Below are positions 1 through 6,608 of a stretch of DNA of 40,689 nucleotides, in pieces (the stretch's first letter is position 1; every line of letters begins with the position of its first letter). The position numbers and the translations under genes are program-made. This DNA is from Formivibrio sp. Its GTDB lineage: Bacteria > Pseudomonadota > Gammaproteobacteria > Burkholderiales > Chitinibacteraceae. Location of the stretch: NCBI GenBank assembly GCA_031291275.1, contig JARLJJ010000568.1, positions 1 to 40,689 on the forward strand, in the 5' to 3' direction. The notes beneath the pieces were generated by a model. It was given only the letters and a program-made list of their open reading frames with translations, searched no databases and was not told the origin of the DNA.

Positions 1-188
1 GCAGAACTTGCGCCCGCAACGAGGCGAGTGAGGTTGACGCCGAAATTGGACAAGCCGAAAAAATCGCCCAGCGGACGTTTTTCTCTCCCGGCCATAAGTG
101 AAGCAAATGGCTCGGGATAAAGGCTCGGCTTGATTCTTGGTGGCATTTCCAAGGCGACAACAGCAACTGGGGCTTCTTTTTCAGACAT
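1..188 (-). CDS. Cupin-domain protein, partial (C-terminus outside window), cassette gene
   Basis: Starts at the ATG 188-186 (reading left), behind a GGAG at about 193-196, and runs off the left edge; 62 residues are visible. The visible part reads MSEKEAPVAVV, then PSLYPEPFASLMAGREKRPLGDFFG and NFGVNLTRL, the typical opening of small single-domain cupins found in many proteobacteria. The metal-binding His residues of the barrel would lie beyond the edge and cannot be checked. It is the last visible cassette of the integron and has no promoter of its own, so expression would depend on readthrough. Function within the cupin superfamily (binding protein or small enzyme) cannot be assigned. Confidence 0.7.
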   Translation of the reverse strand, partial: MSEKEAPVAVVALEMPPRIKPSLYPEPFASLMAGREKRPLGDFFGLSNFGVNLTRLVAGASS

Positions 189-211
189 AGAGACTCCGAA
201 AATTAATGTGC

Positions 212-247
212 GCTATCGTTTGAATTCACCGGTGCGGCGCGACTTCA
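212..247 (-). other. Degenerate or truncated attC site of the glycosylase cassette
   Basis: On the minus strand the arm CACCGGTGAATTCAAAC is followed by CGATAGC, resembling the L' and R' part of the other attC sites here (CGCCGGTGAATTCAAATG at 721-745 and CCGGTTAATTCAAAC at 3467-3481). The expected GTTAGC core reads GATAGC, and no R'' partner (GTCCAAC) is visible before the stop codon at 248, so half of the site may be lost or fused with the gene end. Confidence 0.4.
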
Positions 248-703
248 TCACGCGGTGTCCGTGTGGATCGGCAGGTGCGGGACTTCCCACTCCGCGACAG
301 GTCCGGGAACAAGCAGAAACATCGGATGAGGTTCGGGCTCGGCAAGCGTCATGAATTGCCCAAGCCATGAAGGATCACGAACACGCAGCTTTGCAAAAAG
401 GTGTTTCCATTCGTATTCGAGCTGCCCGCTGCTCGCCGCAATGCGTACCGTACGCTGATCAGAGACAATTTTCGCGCCATTGAAGCGGTACCCCCGCGCA
501 ACGGCCTCCGCGTGAACAGCATGCAAATACGTTGCAATCGATGCCATGGGGGAAGGCGTATCGAGGAAGCGGCGCAGCTGTGGATGATGGGTATATCCCC
601 GCGTATGCCCGCCCAGAACGGCTTGGGCAAGAAGGGTCTCGCGCCAGAGCGCTACCAAACCGCGAGAATCCAGGTAACGAGGGTGTAGTGTCCACAGGCG
701 CAT
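248..703 (-). CDS. Pyrimidine dimer DNA glycosylase/endonuclease V-like protein (Pyr_excise family), cassette gene
   Basis: A 151-residue protein beginning MRLWTLHPRYLDSRGLVALW, followed by LLAQAVLGGHTRGYTHHPQL, the conserved opening of small bacterial proteins placed in the endonuclease V / Pyr_excise family (PF03013). In that family such proteins cleave the glycosidic bond at UV photodimers; here this is family knowledge, not shown. A longer reading to 739 is open, but it would start inside the attC of the neighbouring cassette (core at 721-727), so the ATG at 703 is chosen. The SD is weak. The gene is alone in its cassette (726 to about 217). A DNA-repair function in a cassette array is plausible but unproven. 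Confidence 0.7.
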   Translation of the reverse strand: MRLWTLHPRYLDSRGLVALWRETLLAQAVLGGHTRGYTHHPQLRRFLDTPSPMASIATYLHAVHAEAVARGYRFNGAKIVSDQRTVRIAASSGQLEYEWKHLFAKLRVRDPSWLGQFMTLAEPEPHPMFLLVPGPVAEWEVPHLPIHTDTA

Positions 704-720
704 ATATGGTTCTCGATGAA

Positions 721-809
721 GTCCAACATTTGAATTCACCGGCGCTGCGCGGGTTTATCGCGCAGCGTCCAGAGAGCGAAGCGAACGGGGTTGAGCGCTG
801 GGTTAGAGC
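721..809 (-). other. attC site of the membrane-protein cassette
   Basis: Minus-strand order: R'' core GCTCTAAC (809-802), a long arm, stem CGCTGCGCG/CGCGCAGCG around a short loop, L' GTGAATTCAAA, then core GTTGGAC (727-721). GAGCTCTAAC pairs perfectly with GTTAGAGCTC at the 5' end of the same cassette (1191-1182). Nearly 50 bp (about 759-807) are almost identical to the isolated attC at 20705-20753. Confidence 0.8.
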
Positions 810-861
810 TCGATTGGTTCCTTGGTTTCATGTGAGGTCCGCAGGGCGCCACCACGTAGAA

Positions 862-1179
862 CTAGGGTGGAGTGAGGCCGGCCAAGACGGCCACCCCAAG
901 CAAAAGCATGCAAACTCCAAAGGCAAAGGCTAGTGCACGGACATGTCTTCCGCCTTCGGGAACCCTCAGGAAAGGTTGTTGTTGCTCATTCGTTTTCTTG
1001 AACTCTGAACCGGACACTGTAACGCTGAGGTAGCAGATCAGTGGACCCGCTAAGGAGTCGCCAAGGCCCACAAAGATGTACCGATACTCTGGGAAGAAGC
1101 GCGCCGCGATGAATAGCGCGCCCGTCACTGTGATCCAGATATTTGCGAACCTCGGCAGGCGAATAGTCGGCGTGGGCAT
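862..1179 (-). CDS. Small predicted membrane protein of unknown function, cassette gene
   Basis: 105 residues from the ATG at 1179-1177. A longer reading starts at 1203, but that start lies in the preceding attC; the cassette begins at 1190. Two or three hydrophobic stretches are visible: about residues 12-30 (IWITVTGALFIAA), 37-55 (YIFVGLGDSLAGPLICYLSV) and 83-101 (ALAFAFGVCMLLLGVAVLAG), with a polar loop KKTNEQQQ between the last two. I recognise no family. It occupies its cassette alone, directly between two attC sites, and has little space for a promoter or SD of its own. Single-gene membrane proteins of unknown function are common in chromosomal integron arrays. Confidence 0.6.
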   Translation of the reverse strand: MPTPTIRLPRFANIWITVTGALFIAARFFPEYRYIFVGLGDSLAGPLICYLSVTVSGSEFKKTNEQQQPFLRVPEGGRHVRALAFAFGVCMLLLGVAVLAGLTPP

Positions 1180-1184
1180 GTGAG

Positions 1185-1257
1185 CTCTAACGTTCAAAAT
1201 CAAAGACCTACGCGGCTTTTCGCGCAGGTCCGGTGCATTGCAGGGTTGGGGGTAGCC
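1185..1257 (-). other. attC site of the TPR-protein cassette
   Basis: Minus strand: GGCTACCCCCAAC (1257-1245), then stem ACCTGCGCG/CGCGTAGGT (one mismatch), then TTTTGAAC and core GTTAGAGC (1191-1184). The first arm is the exact complement of GTTGGGGGTAGC (1953-1942), the 5' end of this same cassette, confirming the cassette limits. Confidence 0.75.
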
Positions 1258-1263
1258 GGCACA

Positions 1264-1908
1264 TCACGACTTTCCAGCACGGCGACACATGTTTTCAAGA
1301 AATCCATTCTCTAACTGGTCACCATTCTTCTGTGCGTCCTTCGCCCAAGTGCATGCGTTGCCGAAGTCGCCCTTTAGGTAGTACACGAACGAAATGTTGG
1401 AGCGAGCGTTTCGTGCACTCGGAGCCAACTGAAGCGCCTTATTGAGTTGGACCATGCTCCGATCCAACTGCTTTTGGGTCCAGAGGAAGCGCCCATAATC
1501 AACAAATGCCTCCGGATCAACTCGCGGCTTCGACACTGCAAGTTGAAAGAACCGCTCTACCTCAGTCGGTGGACCGCCGCGCACCGACGTAACGAGTGCA
1601 AAGCCGTGGTAGGCATTTCCGTTCTCTGGATCGAGAAGCCATGCTTGGTTGAAGCGCGCGATGGCCGTAGCGAGATCGCGTTTCGCCCAATACGACCACC
1701 CGGACCGAACAACTTGTTTCGCCCCTTCTTCACGCGACAGCCCTTGCTTCTCGATTGACGCGATAAATGCTGCATCGGCGTTCTTCATCTCCGCGGATTT
1801 CTCGCGTTCGCCATACATCGGAAGTTGATTAGCGGGCAACGAATCAGCAAATGCGAAGCCGACCGTGAGGAACAACTCCAGAAGGACCACTACCAAGCGG
1901 CGCATCAT
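1264..1908 (-). CDS. Exported TPR-repeat protein, cassette gene
   Basis: 214 residues starting MMRRLVVVLLELFLTVGFAFA, a typical Sec signal peptide with likely cleavage after AFA, so probably periplasmic. An SD-like AAGGAAATGAA lies just upstream. The rest shows tetratricopeptide-type helices: residues about 72-105 (WAKRDLATAIARFNQAWLLD, then PENGNAYHGFALV) and about 135-185 (FLWTQKQLDRSMVQLNKALQ, then LAPSARNARSNISFVYYLKG). TPRs mediate protein-protein contacts; the partner is unknown. Two Cys near the C-terminus (NACTWAKD and ENMCRRAGK) could form a disulfide. The IS element sits immediately upstream in the attC of the preceding cassette and probably cuts this gene off from the integron promoter. 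Confidence 0.7.
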   Translation of the reverse strand: MMRRLVVVLLELFLTVGFAFADSLPANQLPMYGEREKSAEMKNADAAFIASIEKQGLSREEGAKQVVRSGWSYWAKRDLATAIARFNQAWLLDPENGNAYHGFALVTSVRGGPPTEVERFFQLAVSKPRVDPEAFVDYGRFLWTQKQLDRSMVQLNKALQLAPSARNARSNISFVYYLKGDFGNACTWAKDAQKNGDQLENGFLENMCRRAGKS

Positions 1909-2063
1909 TTCATTTCCTTTCGAAAATACCGGGGATCACTTGCTACCCCCAACGAATAAAAGGGACTTCCCCGTCCCGAGGCTGCGGCGGAAGCCGCTGG
2001 CAGTTTGACCTGCCATGACGGAATTTCCACATTTCATCAAATCGCTTACAGGAGGGGAAATCC

Positions 2064-3140
2064 ATGGCCATTATCACCGTTGGTATCGATCTCGCCAAGA
2101 ACGTCTTTGCCGTGCATGGCGTGAATGACTCAGGCAAGGCCGAACTGGTCAAACCCAAGGTGCCGCGCGAGCAGTTGCTGGACCTGATTGCCAAGCTGCC
2201 GCCGTGCCTGATCGGCATGGAAGCCTGTTCCGGCGCGCACCACTGGGCGCGGCTTTTCCAGCAACACGGGCATACGGTTCGCTTGATCGCGCCCAAGTTC
2301 GTCACGCCGTACCGCCTCTCCGGCAAGCGCGGCAAGAACGATGCGGCCGATGCCGCCGCGATCTGCGAAGCCATCACCCGACCCCACATGCGCTTTGTTC
2401 CGATCAAGGACGAGCACCAGCAAGCGATTCTTTGCCTGCACCGTACCCGCCAGGGGTTCGTCGAAGAACGCACCGCGCTCTACAACCGCATCCGCGGCCT
2501 GATCAGCGAGTTCGGCATTGTCTTGCCACTGAAGGTTGAGCGGCTGAAACGCGAGATCGGCCCGCACCTGGAAGACCTGCCCGGCTGGGCCAATCGTTGT
2601 ATCGGCGACATGCTCGCCCATGCCCACCGGTTGGACGAACGCATCGGCGAGTATGACGCGGCGATCCAGGAAGCCGCCCGACAAGATGAACGCAGCCGGC
2701 GGTTGATGGCGCTTCCCGGTATTGGCCCCACCACCGCCAGCGCACTGCTGGCCAGCATCGGCATCGGCCATGACTTTGCCAATGGACGGCAACTTACCGC
2801 CTGGCTCGGCCTCACGCCTGGCCAATACAGCAGTGGCGGTAAAACCCGACTCGGCCGCATCACCAAAGCCGGGGATGCCTATCTCAGAAGTCTGCTGGTC
2901 ATGGGTGCCAGCGCGGTGCTATCCGGCTTGGGCGACAAGCAGGATCGTTTCAGCCGCTGGGCCAGAAACTTGCAGGAACGGCGCGGCTACTGGAAAGCCG
3001 TCGTCGCCATTGCGGCCAAGAATGCGCGGCTATGCTGGGCGATACTCAAATACGGCGAGGATTTCAAACTGTATGCGGAGCGGGAAGAAGGCAAAGAGCA
3101 GAAAGAGTGCGTACTGGCGGAACGGACCCAGCCGGCCTGA
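2064..3140 (+). CDS. IS110/IS1111-type transposase (DEDD recombinase)
   Basis: 358 residues, the usual length of the family. The RuvC-like N-terminal domain shows the DEDD tetrad: Asp9 (GIDLAKNVF), Glu53 (GMEACSG), Asp93 and Asp96 (KNDAADA). A coiled middle part (about 130-205) is followed by the Tnp-20 domain with ALPGIGPTTASALL and the serine region GQYSSGGKTRLG (Ser256/257). ATG 2064 follows a strong SD (AGGAGG) at 2051-2056. Known members recombine DNA through a circular intermediate using the RuvC and Tnp domains plus a guide RNA; here that is inference from family. The gene reads opposite to the cassettes. It appears intact, so the element may still move. Confidence 0.95.
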   Translation: MAIITVGIDLAKNVFAVHGVNDSGKAELVKPKVPREQLLDLIAKLPPCLIGMEACSGAHHWARLFQQHGHTVRLIAPKFVTPYRLSGKRGKNDAADAAAICEAITRPHMRFVPIKDEHQQAILCLHRTRQGFVEERTALYNRIRGLISEFGIVLPLKVERLKREIGPHLEDLPGWANRCIGDMLAHAHRLDERIGEYDAAIQEAARQDERSRRLMALPGIGPTTASALLASIGIGHDFANGRQLTAWLGLTPGQYSSGGKTRLGRITKAGDAYLRSLLVMGASAVLSGLGDKQDRFSRWARNLQERRGYWKAVVAIAAKNARLCWAILKYGEDFKLYAEREEGKEQKECVLAERTQPA

Positions 3141-3448
3141 TGAGCCAGTCAAGCCTTGTCAAACCCGGTCTGCAAAAGGAAAAACCGAATGCACTGACCA
3201 ATACCATCGCGAACTGCCTGCGTTGATAGTGAAGAGGTTGGACCTGCGCGGGGAATGCCTGATTAGCTCAAGGGGAAGTAGTGAATTCCCGACTAACGAA
3301 TGAGGCCCCCGCGCGCGTCTTTTATCAGGGTCCGGGCTTGATGCCCAACATGACCGGTTGTAGTTTCGCAGTCCTTCACCTTCTGCACGAATCGAACTGG
3401 CGGCGCCGCAAAAACCAAACCGAAAAGAACATCGAAACTATTGCATTC
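3141..3448 (+). ncRNA. Candidate bridge/seeker guide RNA of the IS1111-group element
   Basis: No gene fits this stretch. An 8-bp stem GCGCGGGG (3246-3253)/CCCCGCGC (3307-3314) encloses a large loop with an inner GGGAAT/ATTCCC stem and the segment CTAACGAAT (3293-3301). The 7-mer AACGAAT (3295-3301) is identical to the left junction of the element (1951-1957). A second structured part contains GGGC/GCCC (3334-3345) and a TTCGCAG/CTG-CA-CGAA stem. Just before it TTGTAGTTT (3358-3366) is identical to the right junction (3462-3470). In the IS1111 group the guide RNA is known to come from this 3' region. Exact ends and loop assignment are inference. Confidence 0.5.
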
Positions 3449-3466
3449 GACGGGGAAGCCCTTGTA

Positions 3467-3528
3467 GTTTGAATTAACCGGCTGGCGAGGTTTTATCGCG
3501 CCAGTCCGTGTTGAATGATGGGTTAGCC
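3467..3528 (-). other. attC site of the DUF2059 cassette, interrupted by the IS
   Basis: Minus strand: R'' GGCTAAC (3528-3522), ATCATTCAAC, stem GGACTGGCG.../CGCCAGCC around a GATAAAACCT loop, L' TTAATTCAAAC (ending 3467). The missing R' core GTTGGGGG is found at 1953-1946 on the far side of the IS. The stop codon of the cassette gene lies only 2 bp from R''. Confidence 0.75.
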
Positions 3529-3530
3529 AT

Positions 3531-4034
3531 TTACTTGTTTGCAGCCTTTATCTCGGTAACAAACTGCTCTTGTATTTTTTTCATTTGTGGAGCAGCTCCA
3601 GAGACCATCTTCTGAACCTCTAGCATAGTTTTTTGCATCAACACAGGCATTTTGTTGATAACAGCCTGTCCAGCTGGAGTTTTGTAGAAGGACAGCATGC
3701 CAACAATTTCTTCTTCGCTAAATGACTCCTTGTAAAGGCGTAAATACATTGGCTCGAGCTTTTCCCATGCTAACTCGCCTTGCATGACAGCCACCATTTT
3801 ATTTCTCATATTTGCAATAGCCTGTTGCTGCTTAGGGGTTGGGGTCTTCCCCTGTAGAGCTTGCTGAATGCTATTGTTCATTAATGAATCGAACTGAGCA
3901 CGCATGCCATCAACGAGCTTTCGAGACTGGGTAACGTCTAGCAATTGCTTTATCGAGCTGTCACTTGCTGGCGCTGCCATTGCGGTTGCTGAACAAAACA
4001 GAAGCGTAATAAAGATATTTATAACAAAGTTCAT
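3531..4034 (-). CDS. DUF2059-family exported protein, first cassette gene
   Basis: 167 residues with a signal peptide (MNFVINIFITLLFCSATAMA, cut before APASD), so predicted periplasmic. The remainder is alpha-helical and matches the DUF2059 pattern: SIKQLLDVTQSRKLVDGMRA, then YLRLYKESFSEEEIVGMLSF and YKTPAGQAVINKMPVLMQ. The SF(S/T)xxE(I/L)xxMLxFYxTPxGxAxxxKMP signature is characteristic. No biochemical function is established for the family. The SD AAGGAG lies at 4041-4046. The gene is at the attI-proximal position, which in integrons is normally the most recently acquired and best expressed cassette. Confidence 0.8.
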   Translation of the reverse strand: MNFVINIFITLLFCSATAMAAPASDSSIKQLLDVTQSRKLVDGMRAQFDSLMNNSIQQALQGKTPTPKQQQAIANMRNKMVAVMQGELAWEKLEPMYLRLYKESFSEEEIVGMLSFYKTPAGQAVINKMPVLMQKTMLEVQKMVSGAAPQMKKIQEQFVTEIKAANK

Positions 4035-4072
4035 GTAATCTCCTTAGTGGTAAATGTGAATGTACGTGTAAT

Positions 4073-4092
4073 GTCTAACGTTAATTCGACAC
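4073..4092 (-). other. attI recombination site core
   Basis: Minus-strand GTCGAATTAAC then GTTAGAC (4079-4073) is an inverted L/R pair with the G^TTRRRY core used by integron integrases. It lies between intI and the first cassette, where attI must be. GTTAGAC also matches the R'' core of that cassette (GGCTAAC) in 6 of 7 positions. Confidence 0.65.
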
Positions 4093-4109
4093 CAAAACGG
4101 GCTTTTATT

Positions 4110-4134
4110 GTGTTATCCGACTGTCGGATAACAC
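4110..4134. promoter_or_regulatory. Perfect palindrome between attI and intI, candidate operator
   Basis: GTGTTATCCGAC, one central T, then GTCGGATAACAC: 12-bp arms with no mismatch, 59 bp before the intI start and 31 bp from the attI core. It lies where both the cassette promoter and the intI promoter should be. It does not resemble a LexA box. It could bind a dimeric repressor or help fold single-stranded attI. Confidence 0.5.
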
Positions 4135-4192
4135 TTTCGTCTGGCGCAACTTGTTGATTAAATTTAAGCATCACGTCAGATAACGCAACGCT

Positions 4193-5194
4193 ATGTCCAA
4201 TAACACTTCTTCCGTTCCGACTGCTCCCGCGCCGCGCTTGCTTGATCAGGCGCGAGATCGGCTGCGGCTCAAGCATTACAGCTTGCGTACCGAGCAAGCT
4301 TATCTTGGCTGGATCAAACGATACATCATTTTCCACAACAAACGCCATCCTGCCGGAATGGGTAAGGTGGAGGTTGAGGCTTTTTTGTCGCATTTGGCTA
4401 CGGATCGGAATGTAGCGGCGGCGACGCAGGGGCAGGGGCAGGCGCTGGCGGCGATTCTGTTTCTGTACCAGGAAGTGCTGGAGCAAGAATTACCCTGGCT
4501 GGACGATATTACCCGCGCCAAGCGCCCGGCGCGCTTGCCTTCCGTGTTGCGGCAGGATGAGGTGATGGATTTGATCCGGCGGGTGGATGATCCGGAACTC
4601 TCGCTGATTGTCCGCTTGCTGTATGGCACGGGCATGCGTTTGCTGGAATGCTTGCGCTTGCGGGTGAAGGATGTGGATCTGGTTCGCCGCGAGATCGTAG
4701 TGCGCGAGGGCAAGGGCAATAAGGATCGGGTGACGATGGTGCCGCAAAGCCTGGTGGATTTGTTGCGGGCCAGATTGGCACAACGCAAATTGTTGCATGA
4801 CGATGATTTGGCCCAAGGTCGGGGCGAGGTTTGGCTGCCGGATGCGTTAGCGGCCAAATACCCCAACGCAGGCAAGCAGTTTGGCTGGCAGTATGTTTTC
4901 CCGGCGGCCGGTTTCTCGGCCGATCCGCGCTCCGGCGCGGTGCGGCGGCAGCACGTGGATGAAAAGCGGGTACAACGGGCTGTGAAAAAAGCGGCGGAAG
5001 CGGCGGGGATTGCCAAGCTGGTCTCGCCGCATACCTTGCGCCACAGCTTCGCCACGCATTTACTGGAAGGCGGTTATGACATCCGCACCGTTCAAGAATT
5101 GCTGGGCCACAAGGATGTGAGCACCACGATGATTTATACGCATGTGCTGAACAAGGGCGGGCGCGGAGTGCAAAGCCCGCTGGACCGGCTGTAA
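4193..5194 (+). CDS. intI: Integron integrase (tyrosine recombinase)
   Basis: 333 residues, close to the 320-340 of known IntI proteins. The N-terminal SAM-like domain (about 15-105) contains [20 protein letters not shown], the usual IntI opening. The catalytic residues of tyrosine recombinases are present: Arg149 (GTGMRLLE), His280 and Arg283 ([12 protein letters not shown]), His306 (LLGHKDV) and Tyr315 (MIYTHV). The insertion that sets IntI apart from XerC/XerD is visible at about 203-238 ([18 protein letters not shown], then [16 protein letters not shown]). It recombines attI with folded single-stranded attC to insert or shuffle cassettes. The start ATG 4193 has no clear SD. The palindrome at 4110-4134 may regulate it. 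The gene is complete with no frameshift. Confidence 0.95.
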   Translation: MSNNTSSVPTAPAPRLLDQARDRLRLKHYSLRTEQAYLGWIKRYIIFHNKRHPAGMGKVEVEAFLSHLATDRNVAAATQGQGQALAAILFLYQEVLEQELPWLDDITRAKRPARLPSVLRQDEVMDLIRRVDDPELSLIVRLLYGTGMRLLECLRLRVKDVDLVRREIVVREGKGNKDRVTMVPQSLVDLLRARLAQRKLLHDDDLAQGRGEVWLPDALAAKYPNAGKQFGWQYVFPAAGFSADPRSGAVRRQHVDEKRVQRAVKKAAEAAGIAKLVSPHTLRHSFATHLLEGGYDIRTVQELLGHKDVSTTMIYTHVLNKGGRGVQSPLDRL

Positions 5195-5329
5195 ATCCGC
5201 ACCAGCCTTGGCTCTGTACCTCAAGGTGTTTCTTACGGGGAGCATTCTCTTCGGCCAGATACCGGCCCGGCTTCGGGAGGAAAAACCCTTGCCGCATACC
5301 GATACCTCGTATTGCTGCGGGTTTAGCGC

Positions 5330-5358
5330 CTGGACTCCGGCCTGCGCCGGGGTGACGA
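5330..5358. repeat. Extragenic palindromic repeat (GCCGG type), copy 1
   Basis: CTGGACTCCGGCCTGCGCCGGGGTGACGA-type element in the gene-free stretch between intI and the response regulator; its core CCGGCCTGCGCCGG is a hairpin. A second copy with few differences is at 18967-18995. Otherwise 5195-5413 holds nothing I can recognise. Confidence 0.5.
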
Positions 5359-5413
5359 GTTCAAACTTGATCCGGCAGTATCTAGGCGGTATCCATAGCT
5401 CGGCAAGTTTGGC

Positions 5414-6538
5414 TCACGGCTCCCGTCCGTACAGTTTCTCCAGCGCCCACCCCAAACCCATTTCGGCATTGGCCAGCTCCAGCAACGGCAACAGGTTGGC
5501 CAGCAAAGCCGGCAAGTGCGGGCGGACTTCAGCCGTTTTGCCTTGTTGCAGCAGCGCCAGCGCTTCGGAAAGCAACGGGGTGGTGAACACCGGCGGTTTC
5601 GCGATTTCCGGCGCCAGCAGGCGATTGTCGCCCGGTGTACCGCGCAAGCGGGAAAGCGCGGCGGTCAAAAGTGTCTGCGGGCTATCGGCGGAATCGTAAT
5701 GAGAGTTGGCCAGAACAAAGCTGGCCGTCACTTGCAATTGTTCTTCGCGGAAGTTGATCCGGGCATGGCTGATGGCATGGCGCAGGCGTTCGGCCTGAAT
5801 GCGCGTGCCGGCCAGCGTGCTGCCTTGTGAAACAATGGCGAACAAGGCGCCATCAAGCCGGACAAAGGTATCTTCCTGGCGCAGCTTGGCCGATAGCAGC
5901 TTGGCCAGCAGATTGAGCATTTGCCCGGCCAGCCGTTCGCCCAGCTTTTCTGCCAGCGGCGGGAAATGGTCGATCTCGATCAGCATCAGGGTTACTTCGC
6001 TGCTTTGGCGCTGGGCCAGGGCAAGCAATTGCTTCAATTGCAGCGTCAGCAGGTGCGAAGTTCCCACGCCAGTCACAGCGTCGGTCGTGGCCGTTTTCGC
6101 CTGGATTTGGCGGCTTTCGTCACGCTCGCGCCGGGTGGCGCAAAGGTCCAGATTGGCCTTCACCCGGGCGCTCATTTCTGCCCGGTCGGTGGATTTGGTG
6201 ATGAAATCACTCGCGCCAGCCTCAACGCATTGGTGCTTGGTGGCTTCGTCCTCCTCGCCGGAGATCACAATCACCGGCAATTGGCGGACATGCGCGGCCT
6301 CGCTGCTACGCACCCTGGCCAGCAAGCCCATGCCGTCCAACTCAGGCATGGATAGGTCGGTAATCAGCAAGCGTATGGTTTCATCTGCCACGATGCGTCG
6401 CCAACCCGCTTCGCCATCGGCCTCTTCGACAATGTCGTATTCCTCGGCCAGATGCTTGCGTATGGTGGCGCGAACAATTCGGGAGTCGTCTACCACCAAT
6501 AGCCGCACGCGCGTGGAAAGTGTATTCAGCTCAGTCAT
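5414..6538 (-). CDS. Response regulator with degenerate GGDEF domain
   Basis: 374 residues. The CheY-like receiver (about 11-130) has the acidic pair (VVDDSR), phosphoacceptor Asp61 (LLITDLSMPE), Ser93 (VISGEED) and Lys115 (ITKS). Residues about 150-310 keep the fold of a diguanylate cyclase (TDAVTGVGTSHLL, TLMLIEIDHF, RLDGALFAIV), but the catalytic GG(D/E)EF is DGALF and the substrate-binding Asn after the DxxTG motif is lost, so cyclase activity is not expected. The C-terminal 60 residues are Leu-rich helices of unknown role. It probably signals by protein contact or by binding a nucleotide without turnover. It is the last gene of a leftward run 71 bp after the peptidase gene. No cognate kinase is in the window. 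Confidence 0.8.
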   Translation of the reverse strand: MTELNTLSTRVRLLVVDDSRIVRATIRKHLAEEYDIVEEADGEAGWRRIVADETIRLLITDLSMPELDGMGLLARVRSSEAAHVRQLPVIVISGEEDEATKHQCVEAGASDFITKSTDRAEMSARVKANLDLCATRRERDESRQIQAKTATTDAVTGVGTSHLLTLQLKQLLALAQRQSSEVTLMLIEIDHFPPLAEKLGERLAGQMLNLLAKLLSAKLRQEDTFVRLDGALFAIVSQGSTLAGTRIQAERLRHAISHARINFREEQLQVTASFVLANSHYDSADSPQTLLTAALSRLRGTPGDNRLLAPEIAKPPVFTTPLLSEALALLQQGKTAEVRPHLPALLANLLPLLELANAEMGLGWALEKLYGREP

Positions 6539-6608
6539 GATCGGATTTCAAATTGGGCACGAGATCGTAAGTCTAGGTGCTGTGAGGGGAAGAGACAAAT
6601 CTTGTATA

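Larger units (their letters stand above)
1954..3466 (+). mobile_element. IS110-family (IS1111 group) insertion sequence inserted in an attC site
   Basis: Subterminal inverted repeats AGGGACTTCCCCGTC (1961-1975) and GACGGGGAAGCCCT (3449-3462) lie 7 bp and about 4 bp from the ends, the asymmetric layout known for IS1111-group elements. There is no obvious target duplication; limits are uncertain by one base because G is shared (1954/3467). Removing the element joins minus-strand TTCAAAC to GTTGGGGG and restores a normal attC core. This is the behaviour of the described IS1111-attC group. About 310 bp of non-coding DNA lie between the transposase stop and the right end. Confidence 0.85.
1..5194. 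mobile_element. Chromosomal integron (intI, attI and leftward cassette array), left end outside window
   Basis: An IntI-type integrase gene at 4193-5194 reads away from an attI-like core (about 4073-4092). On the other side of that core are successive leftward genes, each followed by an attC-like site. Cassette boundaries can be read from paired cores: 4078-3467 (DUF2059), 1952-1191 (TPR protein), 1190-727 (membrane protein), 726-about 217 (glycosylase) and about 216 to the window edge (cupin). In two cassettes the 5' end pairs perfectly with the R'' core of the cassette's own attC, as expected if each was once a circle. The array continues beyond position 1. Clinical resistance cassettes are not seen, so this is a sedentary chromosomal integron rather than a class 1-3 element. 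Confidence 0.85.

Noticed and set aside
704..739. ATG 739 as start of the glycosylase-like gene
   Set aside because: It lies in the attC of the preceding cassette; the family starts with MRLWTLHPRYL at 703.
4110..4134. LexA (SOS) box for intI
   Set aside because: The palindrome has no CTG-N10-CAG arrangement at its arms; SOS control cannot be claimed.
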